Assembly (NCBI RefSeq): GCF_004834005.1
Contig: NZ_STFF01000001.1
Location: 495,347 to 559,346 of the forward strand
DNA: 64,000 nt
Direction: 5' to 3'
DNA from: Niastella caeni
Lineage (GTDB): Bacteria > Bacteroidota > Bacteroidia > Chitinophagales > Chitinophagaceae
Every line of letters begins with the position of its first letter. Position 1 is the first letter of the stretch. This document shows positions 8,320 to 17,649 of the stretch, in pieces. Made by a program: the position numbers and the translations under genes. The notes under the pieces were generated by a model that searched no databases, had not been told where the DNA came from, and worked only from the letters and a program-made list of their open reading frames with translations.

Positions 8320-9579
8320 ATGGAAGCAACACCACTTGCAGAACGGTTACGCCCCAATACGTTGAATGAACTGGCGGGTCAGGAGCACCTCACCGGTAAA
8401 GGAAGCATTTTGCGAACAGCTATTGAACAGGAAAAAGTGCCTTCGATGATCTTATGGGGACCACCCGGCACCGGAAAAACTACCATTGCCAATATCATAG
8501 CCCAAACGTTACAGGTTCCATTCTACACGCTCAGCGCTATTAGCTCGGGCGTAAAAGAAGTTCGTGAAGTAATTGCAGAGGCGAAAGAAAAAGAACGGGC
8601 CATTTTATTCATCGACGAAATACACCGCTTTAATAAAGGACAACAGGACGCGCTGTTAGGCGCCGTTGAAAAGGGGATTGTTACGCTCATTGGCGCTACT
8701 ACAGAGAATCCTTCTTTTGAAGTAAACAGCGCGTTGCTCAGTCGCTGCCAGGTATATGTATTAAAGCCATTGCAGGAAGAAAGTCTGGTAAAATTATTAC
8801 AACATGCCATTGCCAAAGATCCGCTGCTGCAAAAAAAACATATTGAGCTAAAGGAAACAGCGGCCCTCATCACCATTTCAGGCGGCGACGCCCGCAAATT
8901 ATTGAACCTGCTGGAACTCGTGGTTGATGCACTGGGCGAAACAGCCGTAGTGACCGACGATGCTGTTATGGAAATTGCCCAGCAACGGATTGCGCTGTAT
9001 GATAAAAGCGGCGAGCAACACTATGATATCATCTCTGCATTCATTAAAAGTATGCGCGGCAGCGATCCCAACGGTGCCGTATACTGGCTGGCAAGAATGA
9101 TAGAAGGCGGCGAAGATGTAAAATTTATTGCCCGCCGCATGTTGATACTGGCCAGTGAAGATATAGGCAATGCCAACCCTACGGCATTGGTACTGGCCAA
9201 TGCAACTTTTGAAGCAGTAGATAAAATAGGATATCCTGAAGCAAGAATTATTTTATCGCAATGCGCCGTTTACCTGGCAACCTCGCCCAAAAGCAATGCT
9301 TCGTATGTGGCCATTAATGATGCTATAGCTGCAGTGCGCGAACACGGCGACCTTCCCGTACCATTGCACATTCGCAATGCACCCACCAGCCTGATGAAAA
9401 AGCTCGATTACGGCAAAGGATATAAATACTCGCACGATTATGAGGGCAATTTTTCGAACCAGGAATATTTGCCGCCACCACTTACCGGCCGCAAGTTTTA
9501 TTCACCAGGTAAAAATGCCCGCGAAGAAGAATTAAGAAAATACCTGAAGAACCTTTGGAAAGATAAGTACGGATATTAA
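8320..9579 (+). CDS. rarA: Replication-associated recombination protein A (RarA/MgsA, AAA+ ATPase)
   Basis: A 419-residue AAA+ protein of the clamp-loader group acting at stalled replication forks. Walker A is GPPGTGKTT (about residues 48-56), Walker B is ILFIDEIHRF, and the sensor region contains GATTENPSFEVNSALLSRC. The C-terminal MgsA tetramerisation domain includes MRGSDPNGAVYWLARM and RRMLILASEDIGNANP, which is diagnostic of RarA rather than RuvB or DnaX. Length and start fit the family. No operon partner is evident; the GNAT gene follows after 13 bp and may be co-transcribed. Confidence 0.95.
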   Translation: MEATPLAERLRPNTLNELAGQEHLTGKGSILRTAIEQEKVPSMILWGPPGTGKTTIANIIAQTLQVPFYTLSAISSGVKEVREVIAEAKEKERAILFIDEIHRFNKGQQDALLGAVEKGIVTLIGATTENPSFEVNSALLSRCQVYVLKPLQEESLVKLLQHAIAKDPLLQKKHIELKETAALITISGGDARKLLNLLELVVDALGETAVVTDDAVMEIAQQRIALYDKSGEQHYDIISAFIKSMRGSDPNGAVYWLARMIEGGEDVKFIARRMLILASEDIGNANPTALVLANATFEAVDKIGYPEARIILSQCAVYLATSPKSNASYVAINDAIAAVREHGDLPVPLHIRNAPTSLMKKLDYGKGYKYSHDYEGNFSNQEYLPPPLTGRKFYSPGKNAREEELRKYLKNLWKDKYGY

Positions 9580-9592
9580 TAGTGATAGCAAC

Positions 9593-10111
9593 ATGCTACA
9601 CGCTAATATGTACTACTTACCAACTTTTACTAACAACATACTATTGATACAAGTGAACGATATAACCTTTACATATAAATCATTTAGCGAACTCACACCT
9701 TATGAGTTGTATGCTATTTTACAATTGCGCAGTGAAGTATTTGTTGTTGAACAAAATTGTGTTTTTCAGGATGCAGATAATAAAGACCAGGTGTCATTGC
9801 ATGTAATGGCCTGGAAAAACGATTTATTAGCGGGATATACACGCCTGGTACCAGCAGGAGTTGCATACGAAGAACCATCAATTGGTCGTGTTGTTACATC
9901 GCCGAAAGTTAGGCAAACAGGCATCGGAAAACTACTAATGCAATACTCCATTCGTACAACATACAATGTGTGGGGGAAAACTACGATAACTATTGGAGCG
10001 CAATTTTACCTCCGTAATTTCTACACTTCACTGGGATTTAAACAATGCAGCGACATTTATCTTGAAGATGGTATTCAACACATTAAGATGTTTCTACCAG
10101 ATAACAGTTGA
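9593..10111 (+). CDS. GNAT family N-acetyltransferase (ElaA-like)
   Basis: A protein of up to 172 residues matching the ElaA group: FSELTPYELYAILQLRSEVFVVEQNCVFQDAD is the usual N-terminal block, and the acetyl-CoA loop is RQTGIGKLLM. Substrate is unknown for the family. The start is uncertain: the ATG at 9593 or 9608 adds about 15-20 residues absent from typical ElaA proteins, while the GTG at 9653 would give the normal N-terminus (VNDITFTYKSF). It follows rarA by 13 bp on the same strand. Confidence 0.85.
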   Translation: MLHANMYYLPTFTNNILLIQVNDITFTYKSFSELTPYELYAILQLRSEVFVVEQNCVFQDADNKDQVSLHVMAWKNDLLAGYTRLVPAGVAYEEPSIGRVVTSPKVRQTGIGKLLMQYSIRTTYNVWGKTTITIGAQFYLRNFYTSLGFKQCSDIYLEDGIQHIKMFLPDNS

Positions 10112-10260
10112 AAACAGTAGACTAAAACACTTATTTGAATATTTTTTTAAATGCTGCACACAAAAAAAGAACAATTCTGCGTTTATTGTATGTGTGACTG
10201 GCGTTTACTATTTTAGCGCCGGATTTCTCTGACCGTCTGAAAACTAAATCTGATATTCTC

Positions 10261-11217
10261 ATGAAACAAATTTTACACTCTGTATGGAGGTGTAGCTTGC
10301 TCTTACTGGTTGGTGCAGGCACTTGCATTTCTTCTTTTGGCCAGTACACCGAAAGTTCCTCCGTTATCGAAGTAGGCATTTCTGTTGGCCCCTCCAACTT
10401 CCTTGGCGACCTGGGTGGTAACGCCGGACGAGGCACCAAGTTTATCAAAGACAACAACTTTCCGATGACCAAATTTATTTTTGGCGCATACCTTACTTAT
10501 CAGCCGAATGAATGGCTGGGTTTCAGATTAGCGCTCAACAGAGGTACATTGGGAGGTGATGATGCTATCATCAAAGGTAAAGGTGGTTTGGAAGAAGCCC
10601 GCAAATACCGCAACTCAAACTTCCGCTCGCGGATAACCGAAGGAATGGTGCTGGCAGAATTTTATCCAACCGTTTTCCTGGAAAACGATCCTTCTGATGT
10701 TTTTGGAAGACTCAGACCTTATTTGGTAGGCGGTGTTGGTTTTTTCCATTTTAATCCGCAAGGCACTGATCCGCTGACTAAAGAGTGGGTTGATCTGAAA
10801 CCTTTGCACACCGAAGGACAAGGTTTTGCAGAATATCCTGGCCGTAAAGAATATAAATTAACACAATTGAACATTCCTTTAGGCTTTGGTGCAAAATATT
10901 TCCTCAGCGAAAGTGTTAACGTATCCCTGGAAATTCTTCACAGAACTACGTTTACTGATTATATTGATGACGTAAGTACTACTTATATTGACCCTGCTAC
11001 TTTCTATGCTCATTTACCGCTGGCACAGGCACAACTGGCTGCAAGAATGGCTAATAAGAGTGGAAACTATGGCGCTACTACTCCATATGCAGTTGGTTCA
11101 AAAAGAGGAACCGCAACCAATAATGACGCATATTTCTCTATGAACGTAAAATTAGGTTTCAGATTAGGCAGAGGAAACAGTTATGGCAGCTCAACCCGTT
11201 GTCCGGTTAGATTCTAA
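10261..11217 (+). CDS. Outer-membrane beta-barrel protein (DUF6089-like)
   Basis: A 318-residue exported protein with a signal peptide ending near ISSFGQ (about residue 27). The block IEVGISVGPSNFLGDLGGNAGRGTKF, repeated amphipathic strands, and the DVSTTYIDP segment match the DUF6089-type barrel proteins common in Bacteroidetes. It ends with an unusual Arg/Ser/Cys tail after the last strand. Role in the outer membrane is not established. It stands alone, with an 88-bp gap before the next gene; a terminator was not found between them. Confidence 0.75.
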   Translation: MKQILHSVWRCSLLLLVGAGTCISSFGQYTESSSVIEVGISVGPSNFLGDLGGNAGRGTKFIKDNNFPMTKFIFGAYLTYQPNEWLGFRLALNRGTLGGDDAIIKGKGGLEEARKYRNSNFRSRITEGMVLAEFYPTVFLENDPSDVFGRLRPYLVGGVGFFHFNPQGTDPLTKEWVDLKPLHTEGQGFAEYPGRKEYKLTQLNIPLGFGAKYFLSESVNVSLEILHRTTFTDYIDDVSTTYIDPATFYAHLPLAQAQLAARMANKSGNYGATTPYAVGSKRGTATNNDAYFSMNVKLGFRLGRGNSYGSSTRCPVRF

Positions 11218-11305
11218 ATAGTTACAATTTCCGTATTCAAGATATCGTTGATCCGTACCCTTTTGAAAACTTTTTGGCCTCTAACGAGGTAGCAATTTCG
11301 AACCC

Positions 11306-11713
11306 ATGATCACTAGCGAAACCGTAGGAAAGTATTGTCGTACCCTTAAAATCTCTGTGCTGTTAACAATAGCATTATTGTTGACAGGCGCACATACCTC
11401 CATCGGTTGTCCATTACCAGTACCTACTTATTCTACTGATACAATCCTGGTACAAAAACAAATTACCAGTAAAAAGCACAGGATCAAGTTGTATCCGAAC
11501 GCTGAGCACGATGTGCTGTTCTTTAGTGTGCGTGGATCTGAGGGGAAAGTATACCAGCTATTTTTATTTGACGTTGCAGGACATCTGATCAGGCAAGCGA
11601 ATATTAAAAGCAAGCAAACCACTGTTATCGACAACATTGAAAAAGGCAGTTACCTGTTCGAAGTATTCAGTGATGATGAACGGATCGAGAATGGGCAGGT
11701 GATCATAAGATAA
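11306..11713 (+). CDS. Small secreted protein consisting mainly of a T9SS type A sorting domain
   Basis: A 135-residue protein. After a hydrophobic export segment (about 16-35) there is a short linker, and residues about 60-135 resemble the type IX secretion C-terminal domain: KLYPNAEHD replaces the usual LYPNP, followed by YQLFLFDVAGHLIRQ and a terminal strand GQVIIR. Normally this domain sits behind a large cargo; here there is essentially no cargo. SIGC near residue 35 is only a weak lipobox. It might be a surface-anchored peptide, a decoy, or the remnant of a larger gene, though no upstream coding remnant in frame was seen. Confidence 0.65.
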   Translation: MITSETVGKYCRTLKISVLLTIALLLTGAHTSIGCPLPVPTYSTDTILVQKQITSKKHRIKLYPNAEHDVLFFSVRGSEGKVYQLFLFDVAGHLIRQANIKSKQTTVIDNIEKGSYLFEVFSDDERIENGQVIIR

Positions 11714-11716
11714 ATC

Positions 11717-11736
11717 CGTTGCCGGAAACGGCAACG
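11717..11736 (+). other. Perfect GNRA-type hairpin right after a stop codon
   Basis: CGTTGCCG, loop GAAA, CGGCAACG, starting 4 nt after the stop of the small T9SS protein. It lacks a T tract, so it is more likely an mRNA 3' stabilising hairpin than a terminator; the terminator lies 195 bp further at 11931. Confidence 0.6.
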
Positions 11737-11930
11737 ACAACAAAGCTCTTTGCAACCACAACTTATAAACCAATAAGCTGCAGGGAAATTAGTAAAATCC
11801 ATATATCCGGTTGAGTCAAAACCTGATCCGTTCCCTATTTTTAAGTACCCTGAAACACAAAGATTTTATTAATCACTCCCTGCGCTTGCTTATTGGCTTA
11901 AAAATTCTTCTGGTTAATTCCAGTATCCTC

Positions 11931-11969
11931 AGTAGCCGGCGATGAACAATTGCCGGCTACTTGTTTTTA
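11931..11969 (+). terminator. Strong intrinsic terminator
   Basis: GTAGCCGGC and GCCGGCTAC form a 9-bp stem (starting at 11932 and ending at 11960) followed by TTGTTTTT. It ends the plus-strand unit that includes the T9SS protein. The 195 bp between the earlier hairpin and this terminator contain no gene and could be a long 3' UTR. Confidence 0.8.
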
Positions 11970-12049
11970 TGCCCATAGCTAAACACGCAACGCCTAACAC
12001 CCGGCTCGCGCTTATGCCACATCTACAATAATTACAGGAACTTTATTCT

Positions 12050-12105
12050 GCCTTTTGCATTCAGCGTTCAGCCTTTAGCATTCTGCCTTCACCTTTCTGC
12101 ATTAA
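12050..12105. repeat. Eight-unit 7-bp-period repeat
   Basis: Eight heptamers in register, pattern GCNTTNN (for example GCCTTTT, GCATTCA, GCGTTCA). A short opposite-orientation piece (AACGCCT, AACACCC) is near 11988. It belongs to the same family as the repeats at 5345, 49148 and 50324 and lies directly beside the susD terminator. Confidence 0.8.
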
Positions 12106-12136
12106 AAAAGGGCAGGCATTTACGCCAACCCTTTTT
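12104..12136 (-). terminator. Terminator of the susCD operon
   Basis: Stem with AAAGGG/CCCTTT and inner GGC/GCC pairs (12107-12134), with T tracts on both sides so it may work in both directions. It lies about 25 bp past the susD stop. Confidence 0.75.
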
Positions 12137-12159
12137 GCGATAATTATTTTGTTCCTGTA

Positions 12160-13650
12160 TCAATAGCCATCGTTTTGCTGAATACCTTTATTTACCAATA
12201 CTTCATCATAAGGAATGGGAAATACAATATTCCTGGTTGCTGGCGATACCACAACACTCTTAACGATCACACTGTTGGCATCCTGCGCCTGCGGTTTGGT
12301 AAACGTTCTTTTCAACCGGTACAGGTCCCAGAACCGATAACCTTCAAAAGCCAGCTCTTTCTGCCGCTCGGTTAAAATAGATTCCAGCACGGCAGCACCG
12401 GTTGTTGTATAGCCTGCAAAGGAAGGATCTCTTTTTTGAGCTACCATATTCACATACTTCAATGCATTTGTTTCATCACTCGTATTATAGCAGGCTTCAG
12501 CTAGGATCAGCAACACATCTGCATAGCGAACAACCTTTACATCGTCATAAGAGATCGTGTTGATGGGATACTTAGTTACATAATAAGCAGTCCCTAATTG
12601 TCCGGTCCTTGTTGAAGGGTTGTACAGGCCTCTGCGTACATCAGTGGCCGCATAAGAGTCGTACAACGCTTTTGTAGCCAGAATATCCCCGTAACTGCCT
12701 GTAGGCTTCGGAACATATAAATTTGCCAGGGTGCCGTCAGAAACGCTGTTATTGGCGTCTGAGGTCACTTCAAACATGGTCTCCACTTTATCCTGACGCG
12801 GAGCCGTACCAGCCCAATAACCAACCAGTGCGGTGCTGGCAATTAATGAGTAACCGCCGTTATTCACCACATCCAGCGCTGCTGTTTTTGCCGCAGCCCA
12901 GTTACCCATATGCTGGTATACCCGCGCCAGCAATGCTTCTATAACATATTTTGTTACAAAAGAAGTATTCACAGCACGGGTAGCACCGGTTGAAAGGAAG
13001 GTCATGGTTGAACCAAGGTCATACTTTGCCAGTGAATACGCCCTATTCAGATCAGAAAGGATCTGGGCATACACTTTTGAAATAGTATCGCGGGCAGGTT
13101 TTATGCTTTGATTAAACTCCAGCACAATTGGAACACCTGGCTTGTTTTCATTACCAACGTAGGGTAAAGCAAAATTCCTTACCAGGTCAAAATAGATCAT
13201 CCCGCGCAGTGCATACGCTTCTGCATATAGCTGGCTGATATTATCGTTGCTGATGGCCAGGTTCGAATTGATGATGAGGTTGGTATTTTTTATAGCCGCA
13301 TAACTGTTTTGCCAGATGGCGCTTGGATAACCATTGGTTTTATCCATGTCGTAGTTGTTAAAACCAGTGTACCTTCCCGAGTTCTGCGTTGATAAAAACG
13401 CATTATCCGACATCAGATCGCCTTTGATAGCAAACGTTCTTCCATAGAAATCGGTAGCGCGAAGTGAAGAATACATGCCTACTACAGCCGTATACATACT
13501 TGCCTCATTGGTCACTGCGCTGGTTGCCGGAACGGCAGTATAAGGCGTTTGGTCGAGAAAAGATTTTTTACATGAAGTACCTGCTATTGCCAGCGTACCT
13601 AAAGCCAACAGGTATATTTTATAATTGATGGATAACATCCGATTTTTCAT
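12160..13650 (-). CDS. SusD/RagB family nutrient-binding outer-membrane lipoprotein
   Basis: A 496-residue lipoprotein with signal peptide and lipobox around LAIAGTSC (Cys27). The SusD-like N-terminal block KKSFLDQTPYTAVP, the helical repeats with YAEAYALRGMIYFDLVRNFALPY, and the C-terminal block ILTERQKELAFEGYRFWDLYRLKR are typical. It sits on the cell surface and captures an oligosaccharide or other polymer fragment for the partner SusC channel. It follows susC by 26 bp. No glycoside hydrolase, sulfatase or anti-sigma gene lies beside the pair, so the substrate cannot be inferred. Confidence 0.95.
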   Translation of the reverse strand: MKNRMLSINYKIYLLALGTLAIAGTSCKKSFLDQTPYTAVPATSAVTNEASMYTAVVGMYSSLRATDFYGRTFAIKGDLMSDNAFLSTQNSGRYTGFNNYDMDKTNGYPSAIWQNSYAAIKNTNLIINSNLAISNDNISQLYAEAYALRGMIYFDLVRNFALPYVGNENKPGVPIVLEFNQSIKPARDTISKVYAQILSDLNRAYSLAKYDLGSTMTFLSTGATRAVNTSFVTKYVIEALLARVYQHMGNWAAAKTAALDVVNNGGYSLIASTALVGYWAGTAPRQDKVETMFEVTSDANNSVSDGTLANLYVPKPTGSYGDILATKALYDSYAATDVRRGLYNPSTRTGQLGTAYYVTKYPINTISYDDVKVVRYADVLLILAEACYNTSDETNALKYVNMVAQKRDPSFAGYTTTGAAVLESILTERQKELAFEGYRFWDLYRLKRTFTKPQAQDANSVIVKSVVVSPATRNIVFPIPYDEVLVNKGIQQNDGY

Positions 13651-13676
13651 TACAACTGATTTTAATGATTCAAAAA

Positions 13677-16600
13677 TTAAAAGCCGATATTAACGCCAAC
13701 GGTATACGACCTGGAAGGTCTTACCGCTTGCTGGTTAATGCCCAAAATCCCCTGTTCTGGATCATTTAAAAGTTGATCGTCATACGTTTTTGTCCATAAA
13801 TTGGTGCCTCTTGCATATACACTTAAAGAAGAAAGATGCAGTTTGTCCAATATGGTTTTGCTATTGAGCCTGTAGCCCATTTGCACATTTCTTAACCGGA
13901 TATAATCTCCTTTGAAAAGCAACCTGTCGGAACCTGATGAAGTATTTAACACGCCGAAAGTGTATTTCGGCACATTGGTAACGTCGCCTTTCTTTTGCCA
14001 CCTGTTCATGTTAATGGCATATTTACCACGGGTAGCATAACTGCCATCCATGAAGTACTGCATATAAGCCTCCATGATATAGTTACCATAGTTATAATAA
14101 AAATCAAATGACAGGGAAATATTCTTATAGGTTAATGTATTGCCAAGCGAACCGAAGTACTTGGGATCGGCATTTTTACCTACAAAAAATAAGCCTGCCT
14201 CCGCTCTGCTTTTTGTTGTAGTGGTTTTTGAACTGTCTTTATACCACATCGCCGCGCCATCTTCCGGATCTACGCCAGCCCAGCCGCGGTTAAAGTAGGA
14301 ATACAATGATTTACCCTCGCTCAGGTAAAAGAGGCTGTTTTGCGGGCTGGGTTGATTTCCTGCTGGAAGGCTGGTTACTTTATTCGTATTGTGTGTGATG
14401 TTGAAATTGATCTCCCAGGCAAAGTCTTTTGTTTGAACAGGCATGGCATTTACGGTTAGCTCATACCCTTTATTTTCCATATCGCCTATGTTATTGATAA
14501 AGTTAAGGAAGCCGGTTGTACGGGAAATTTGCTGCCCCAACAGCGCATCATCTGTAATACGTTTGTAATAATCAAAAGATATATTCAACCTGTTTCGCAG
14601 AAAGCTTATATCCACACCAAGATCTAACTGCTTATTCTTTTCCCAGGTAAGCTCGCTGTTACCGATGTTATCAAAACGACCACCGGCTACACCATTGTAA
14701 TTATAACCATAACCATAGGTCTGGCGCCACGCATAGTTTGGAATTTCAGCATTCCCATTGTTACCATAGCTCGCCCGTAATTTTAAATTGGAAACAACAG
14801 ACAGCAACGGTTGAAAGAAATCTTCATTGCTCGCATTCCACGAAGCACCTACGGATGCAAAACTTCCCCATCGGTTGTTTAAACTGAACCTCGAAGAGGC
14901 ATCCCTTCTGTAACTACCGTATAAATTATACTTATCATCTAAGCTAATATTCACGTTTGAATAATATCCTTCGAACGAATAATCTTCCCCAACGGCTTTA
15001 CCATTTGTAGATGTAGCCCCATTGGTTGAATAATACAGATCGGCATTAGGAGGGAAACCGGTAACATCGCCTATCTGCCTGTAATAACTATTCTTAATAG
15101 ACTCATGGCCTACTTTAAGATCTGCATACAACTTCTTATCCTTCCAGATGTCATAGTGATAATCCAACTGGTTGATCCAGTCCCACAAAAAGTTACGGGA
15201 GTATAACGAGATCCCTTCACCGGAAGCACCGGCAGCATCGCCATGGAATGGATTATTAAACTGGTATTCTTCATTGGTAGCATATTGAAGTCCCAGGGTA
15301 CTGGTGAATTTAAGTCCCGTAATGATCTTATATTCCAATGACTGGTTTACCAAGCCCTGTACGGCCTTTAGCCATCTTTTATCGTTTTTGGCAATAAACA
15401 ATGGATTATAATGGGAAGGAAACCCCGAAACGGTGGGGCTGATATTATACGTTCCGTTTGCGTTAAACGGGTTTTGTGTGGGACGTAATGTCAATGCTGC
15501 ATAGGTTGGGTTGCCAAAATAACCACCACCACCGGTAGTACCGCTTGATGCCAATGCAGAATTTTGCCTAACATTACCAATGGTTATTTTGGTGCTTAGC
15601 GTTAGTTTATCTGTAACGGCATAGGAAATTTTCAAATTACCGGTATATCTTTTAAGATCGGTACCAATAGTAGTGCCCTGTTGTTTGAAATAGCCGCCCG
15701 ATAAGAAATATTTCAATTTGCCCTCACCACCGGTAGCACTTACATTATATTGCTGCTGGGTACCTGTTCTTTGTATCAGGTTCAGCCAATCGGTATCAAC
15801 GCCGCTGGTATCTCCATAATCGTGCAGTTGCTTATCAATTTCCTGCGAAGTAAGCTTTCCTTCATTTACCAAACTTTCGCGCAATAACATTAACCAGTCA
15901 GATGCACGCAATGGTTTGCCTGCATCGGGCAATGGAATAACCTTGTTATTACCTGATTCTGCATCGAATCTGAATTGGGCTTTGCCTTGTTTACCACTTT
16001 TGGTAGTGATAATAATAACGCCGTTAGACCCACGCGATCCGTAGATGGAAGTAGCAGCCGCATCTTTTAATACAGTAATACTTTCAATATCATTCGCATT
16101 TATAGTTGCCAATACGTTTGTACTGGGGTTGATACTAAATGAACCGGTACCGCTGGTACCAACACCATTACCATTCGACAGGTCACCGGAATTGATCTGA
16201 ACGCCGTCAACTACATACAGCGGTTGTGATCCGCCATAGGAAAATGAACCGATACCCCTGATACGCACCCCCTGGTTAGCACCGGGCTGACCAGTAGAAG
16301 CAGTAGACTGCAAACCGGCCGCAGCTCCCTGCAACATCTGATCTACCGATACCAGGGGTCTGTTCTCCAGTTTATCGCCACCTACTTTTACTATGGCAGC
16401 TGTAGTGGTTGCTTTTTTCTGCGTACCATAACCTACCACTACTACTTCGGAAAGGTTCTTATCTGAAGCTTCCATAGTTACATTGATAACCCCTTTGTTA
16501 CCAATAGAAAAACTGGTAGGCTGCATGCCAACGGCTGAAAAAATAATTGTTTTTGACTGCGGAGAGATGGTTATTGAATAGGTACCATCATTCAACGTAG

Positions 16601-16754
16601 AAGTGCCCGCATTGGTTTCTTTGATAATTACAGAGGCATTAGGAATGGGATTACCACTGCCGTCGATTACTTTACCGGTAATGTTTCTTTGCTGAGCCCG
16701 TAATTGCATGCACAGCAACATCACGAATCCCAGCATTAGCTGAAATTTTCTCAT
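13677..16754 (-). CDS. SusC/RagA family TonB-dependent outer-membrane transporter
   Basis: A 1025-residue protein. Order: signal peptide (to about AQQ), carboxypeptidase-like N-terminal extension (RNITGKVIDGSGNPIPNASV), TonB box region (SEVVVVGYGTQKK), plug with VDGVQI and VLKDAAATSIYGSRGSNGVI, and a large barrel ending in VGVNIGF. It imports the ligand presented by the SusD partner, driven by TonB. I chose the ATG at 16754, which begins a normal signal peptide; the frame extends 20 residues upstream without a good start. There is no FecR or sigma-factor domain, so control is probably by a regulator outside the window. Confidence 0.96.
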   Translation of the reverse strand: MRKFQLMLGFVMLLCMQLRAQQRNITGKVIDGSGNPIPNASVIIKETNAGTSTLNDGTYSITISPQSKTIIFSAVGMQPTSFSIGNKGVINVTMEASDKNLSEVVVVGYGTQKKATTTAAIVKVGGDKLENRPLVSVDQMLQGAAAGLQSTASTGQPGANQGVRIRGIGSFSYGGSQPLYVVDGVQINSGDLSNGNGVGTSGTGSFSINPSTNVLATINANDIESITVLKDAAATSIYGSRGSNGVIIITTKSGKQGKAQFRFDAESGNNKVIPLPDAGKPLRASDWLMLLRESLVNEGKLTSQEIDKQLHDYGDTSGVDTDWLNLIQRTGTQQQYNVSATGGEGKLKYFLSGGYFKQQGTTIGTDLKRYTGNLKISYAVTDKLTLSTKITIGNVRQNSALASSGTTGGGGYFGNPTYAALTLRPTQNPFNANGTYNISPTVSGFPSHYNPLFIAKNDKRWLKAVQGLVNQSLEYKIITGLKFTSTLGLQYATNEEYQFNNPFHGDAAGASGEGISLYSRNFLWDWINQLDYHYDIWKDKKLYADLKVGHESIKNSYYRQIGDVTGFPPNADLYYSTNGATSTNGKAVGEDYSFEGYYSNVNISLDDKYNLYGSYRRDASSRFSLNNRWGSFASVGASWNASNEDFFQPLLSVVSNLKLRASYGNNGNAEIPNYAWRQTYGYGYNYNGVAGGRFDNIGNSELTWEKNKQLDLGVDISFLRNRLNISFDYYKRITDDALLGQQISRTTGFLNFINNIGDMENKGYELTVNAMPVQTKDFAWEINFNITHNTNKVTSLPAGNQPSPQNSLFYLSEGKSLYSYFNRGWAGVDPEDGAAMWYKDSSKTTTTKSRAEAGLFFVGKNADPKYFGSLGNTLTYKNISLSFDFYYNYGNYIMEAYMQYFMDGSYATRGKYAINMNRWQKKGDVTNVPKYTFGVLNTSSGSDRLLFKGDYIRLRNVQMGYRLNSKTILDKLHLSSLSVYARGTNLWTKTYDDQLLNDPEQGILGINQQAVRPSRSYTVGVNIGF

Positions 16755-17117
16755 TGTAACATTAGTTTGGTTTACAAAAAAAAAAATCGCATATGGCAAG
16801 TAGCAACCATGCACTTATCATATGAATACAATCTCTCAATAAATGGAAATGGGATCAGCCTAAGGGATAAAGACTGAAGAAAGAAATAACCTGCAGGGAA
16901 TTCGCCTTTCGGGGCTCAAGATAAGATAAATAAATGGTAATTTATTTGCATCCTTCAAAAGTCTTTCCGAAACCGTTTGCACAAATGAACAGTATGTTAA
17001 TAAAAGTCACATTAACACCAATAATAATACAAAGCCAGGGCTAAAATGAAGCCTGTGAGCTAGCCTGTTATGGGGTGAGAATCAACCGCAGAAAGGTATC
17101 AGTGAAGGCGGTAAGTA
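16755..17117. other. Intergenic region upstream of susC
   Basis: 363 bp with no coding frame. It must contain the susC promoter and the 3' end of the uvrA-nucleotidase unit. Only imperfect -7-like boxes were seen (TATCTTGA on the minus strand near 16920). No clear terminator or operator was found. Confidence 0.4.
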
Positions 17118-17642
17118 TTATTGTAGAAAAATTGTAGCGGCATCCTGCCAGTTATTGATCCGGTCGTAACCGGTAATATCTTTATTATGAGCAGCCGTAA
17201 AAAGGTGTTTTTTACCATTAAAATACTGCAGGTGACGTACATGATCGTCTATCATGTGATCGCCGTACACCATGCGCTTTTCACCACAAAGCACCAATTG
17301 CTTCCAGGAAAAGAATGGGAAATGTTCCAGTAACCAGTCCAGCTTATCTTTTAATGAATTGGGAAATTCAGTGGCAGCCGATACAATGAAGATCTCGTAT
17401 CGTTTATTCATCTCTTTTAATACGTCTATACTATCTTTCATTACGGGCAGGTCCCTGAAAAAACCCGGTTCATGCAACCGCTCACGCACCAGGGAATGAT
17501 GTTGCTCGGGAAAACCCAAAAGCCACGATCCTTTCATCTTACTAAAGTCAACTGGTAACTCATAAGCTTTTTCATACCAGGTAATCATGGCGCCCATAGG
17601 ATCAGCTATTACCTCATCCATATCTATTATTACTCTTTCCAT
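17118..17642 (-). CDS. 5'(3')-deoxyribonucleotidase-like HAD phosphatase (NT5C family)
   Basis: A 174-residue HAD-fold protein. Motif I is DMDEVIAD (residues about 7-14; first Asp nucleophile, second Asp general acid), motif II is the Ser in IFIVSAA, and the C-terminal metal site is GDHMIDDH. The family dephosphorylates deoxyribonucleoside monophosphates. The ATG at 17642 is preferred over an upstream TTG. It begins 7 nt after the uvrA stop, so it is very likely co-transcribed and possibly translationally coupled with uvrA, linking nucleotide turnover with excision repair; that functional link is an inference. Confidence 0.85.
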   Translation of the reverse strand: MERVIIDMDEVIADPMGAMITWYEKAYELPVDFSKMKGSWLLGFPEQHHSLVRERLHEPGFFRDLPVMKDSIDVLKEMNKRYEIFIVSAATEFPNSLKDKLDWLLEHFPFFSWKQLVLCGEKRMVYGDHMIDDHVRHLQYFNGKKHLFTAAHNKDITGYDRINNWQDAATIFLQ

Positions 17643-17649
17643 TGTCAAC

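Noticed and set aside
11714..11930. Small RNA gene between the T9SS protein and the terminator
   Set aside because: No promoter consensus found; it is more simply a 3' UTR.
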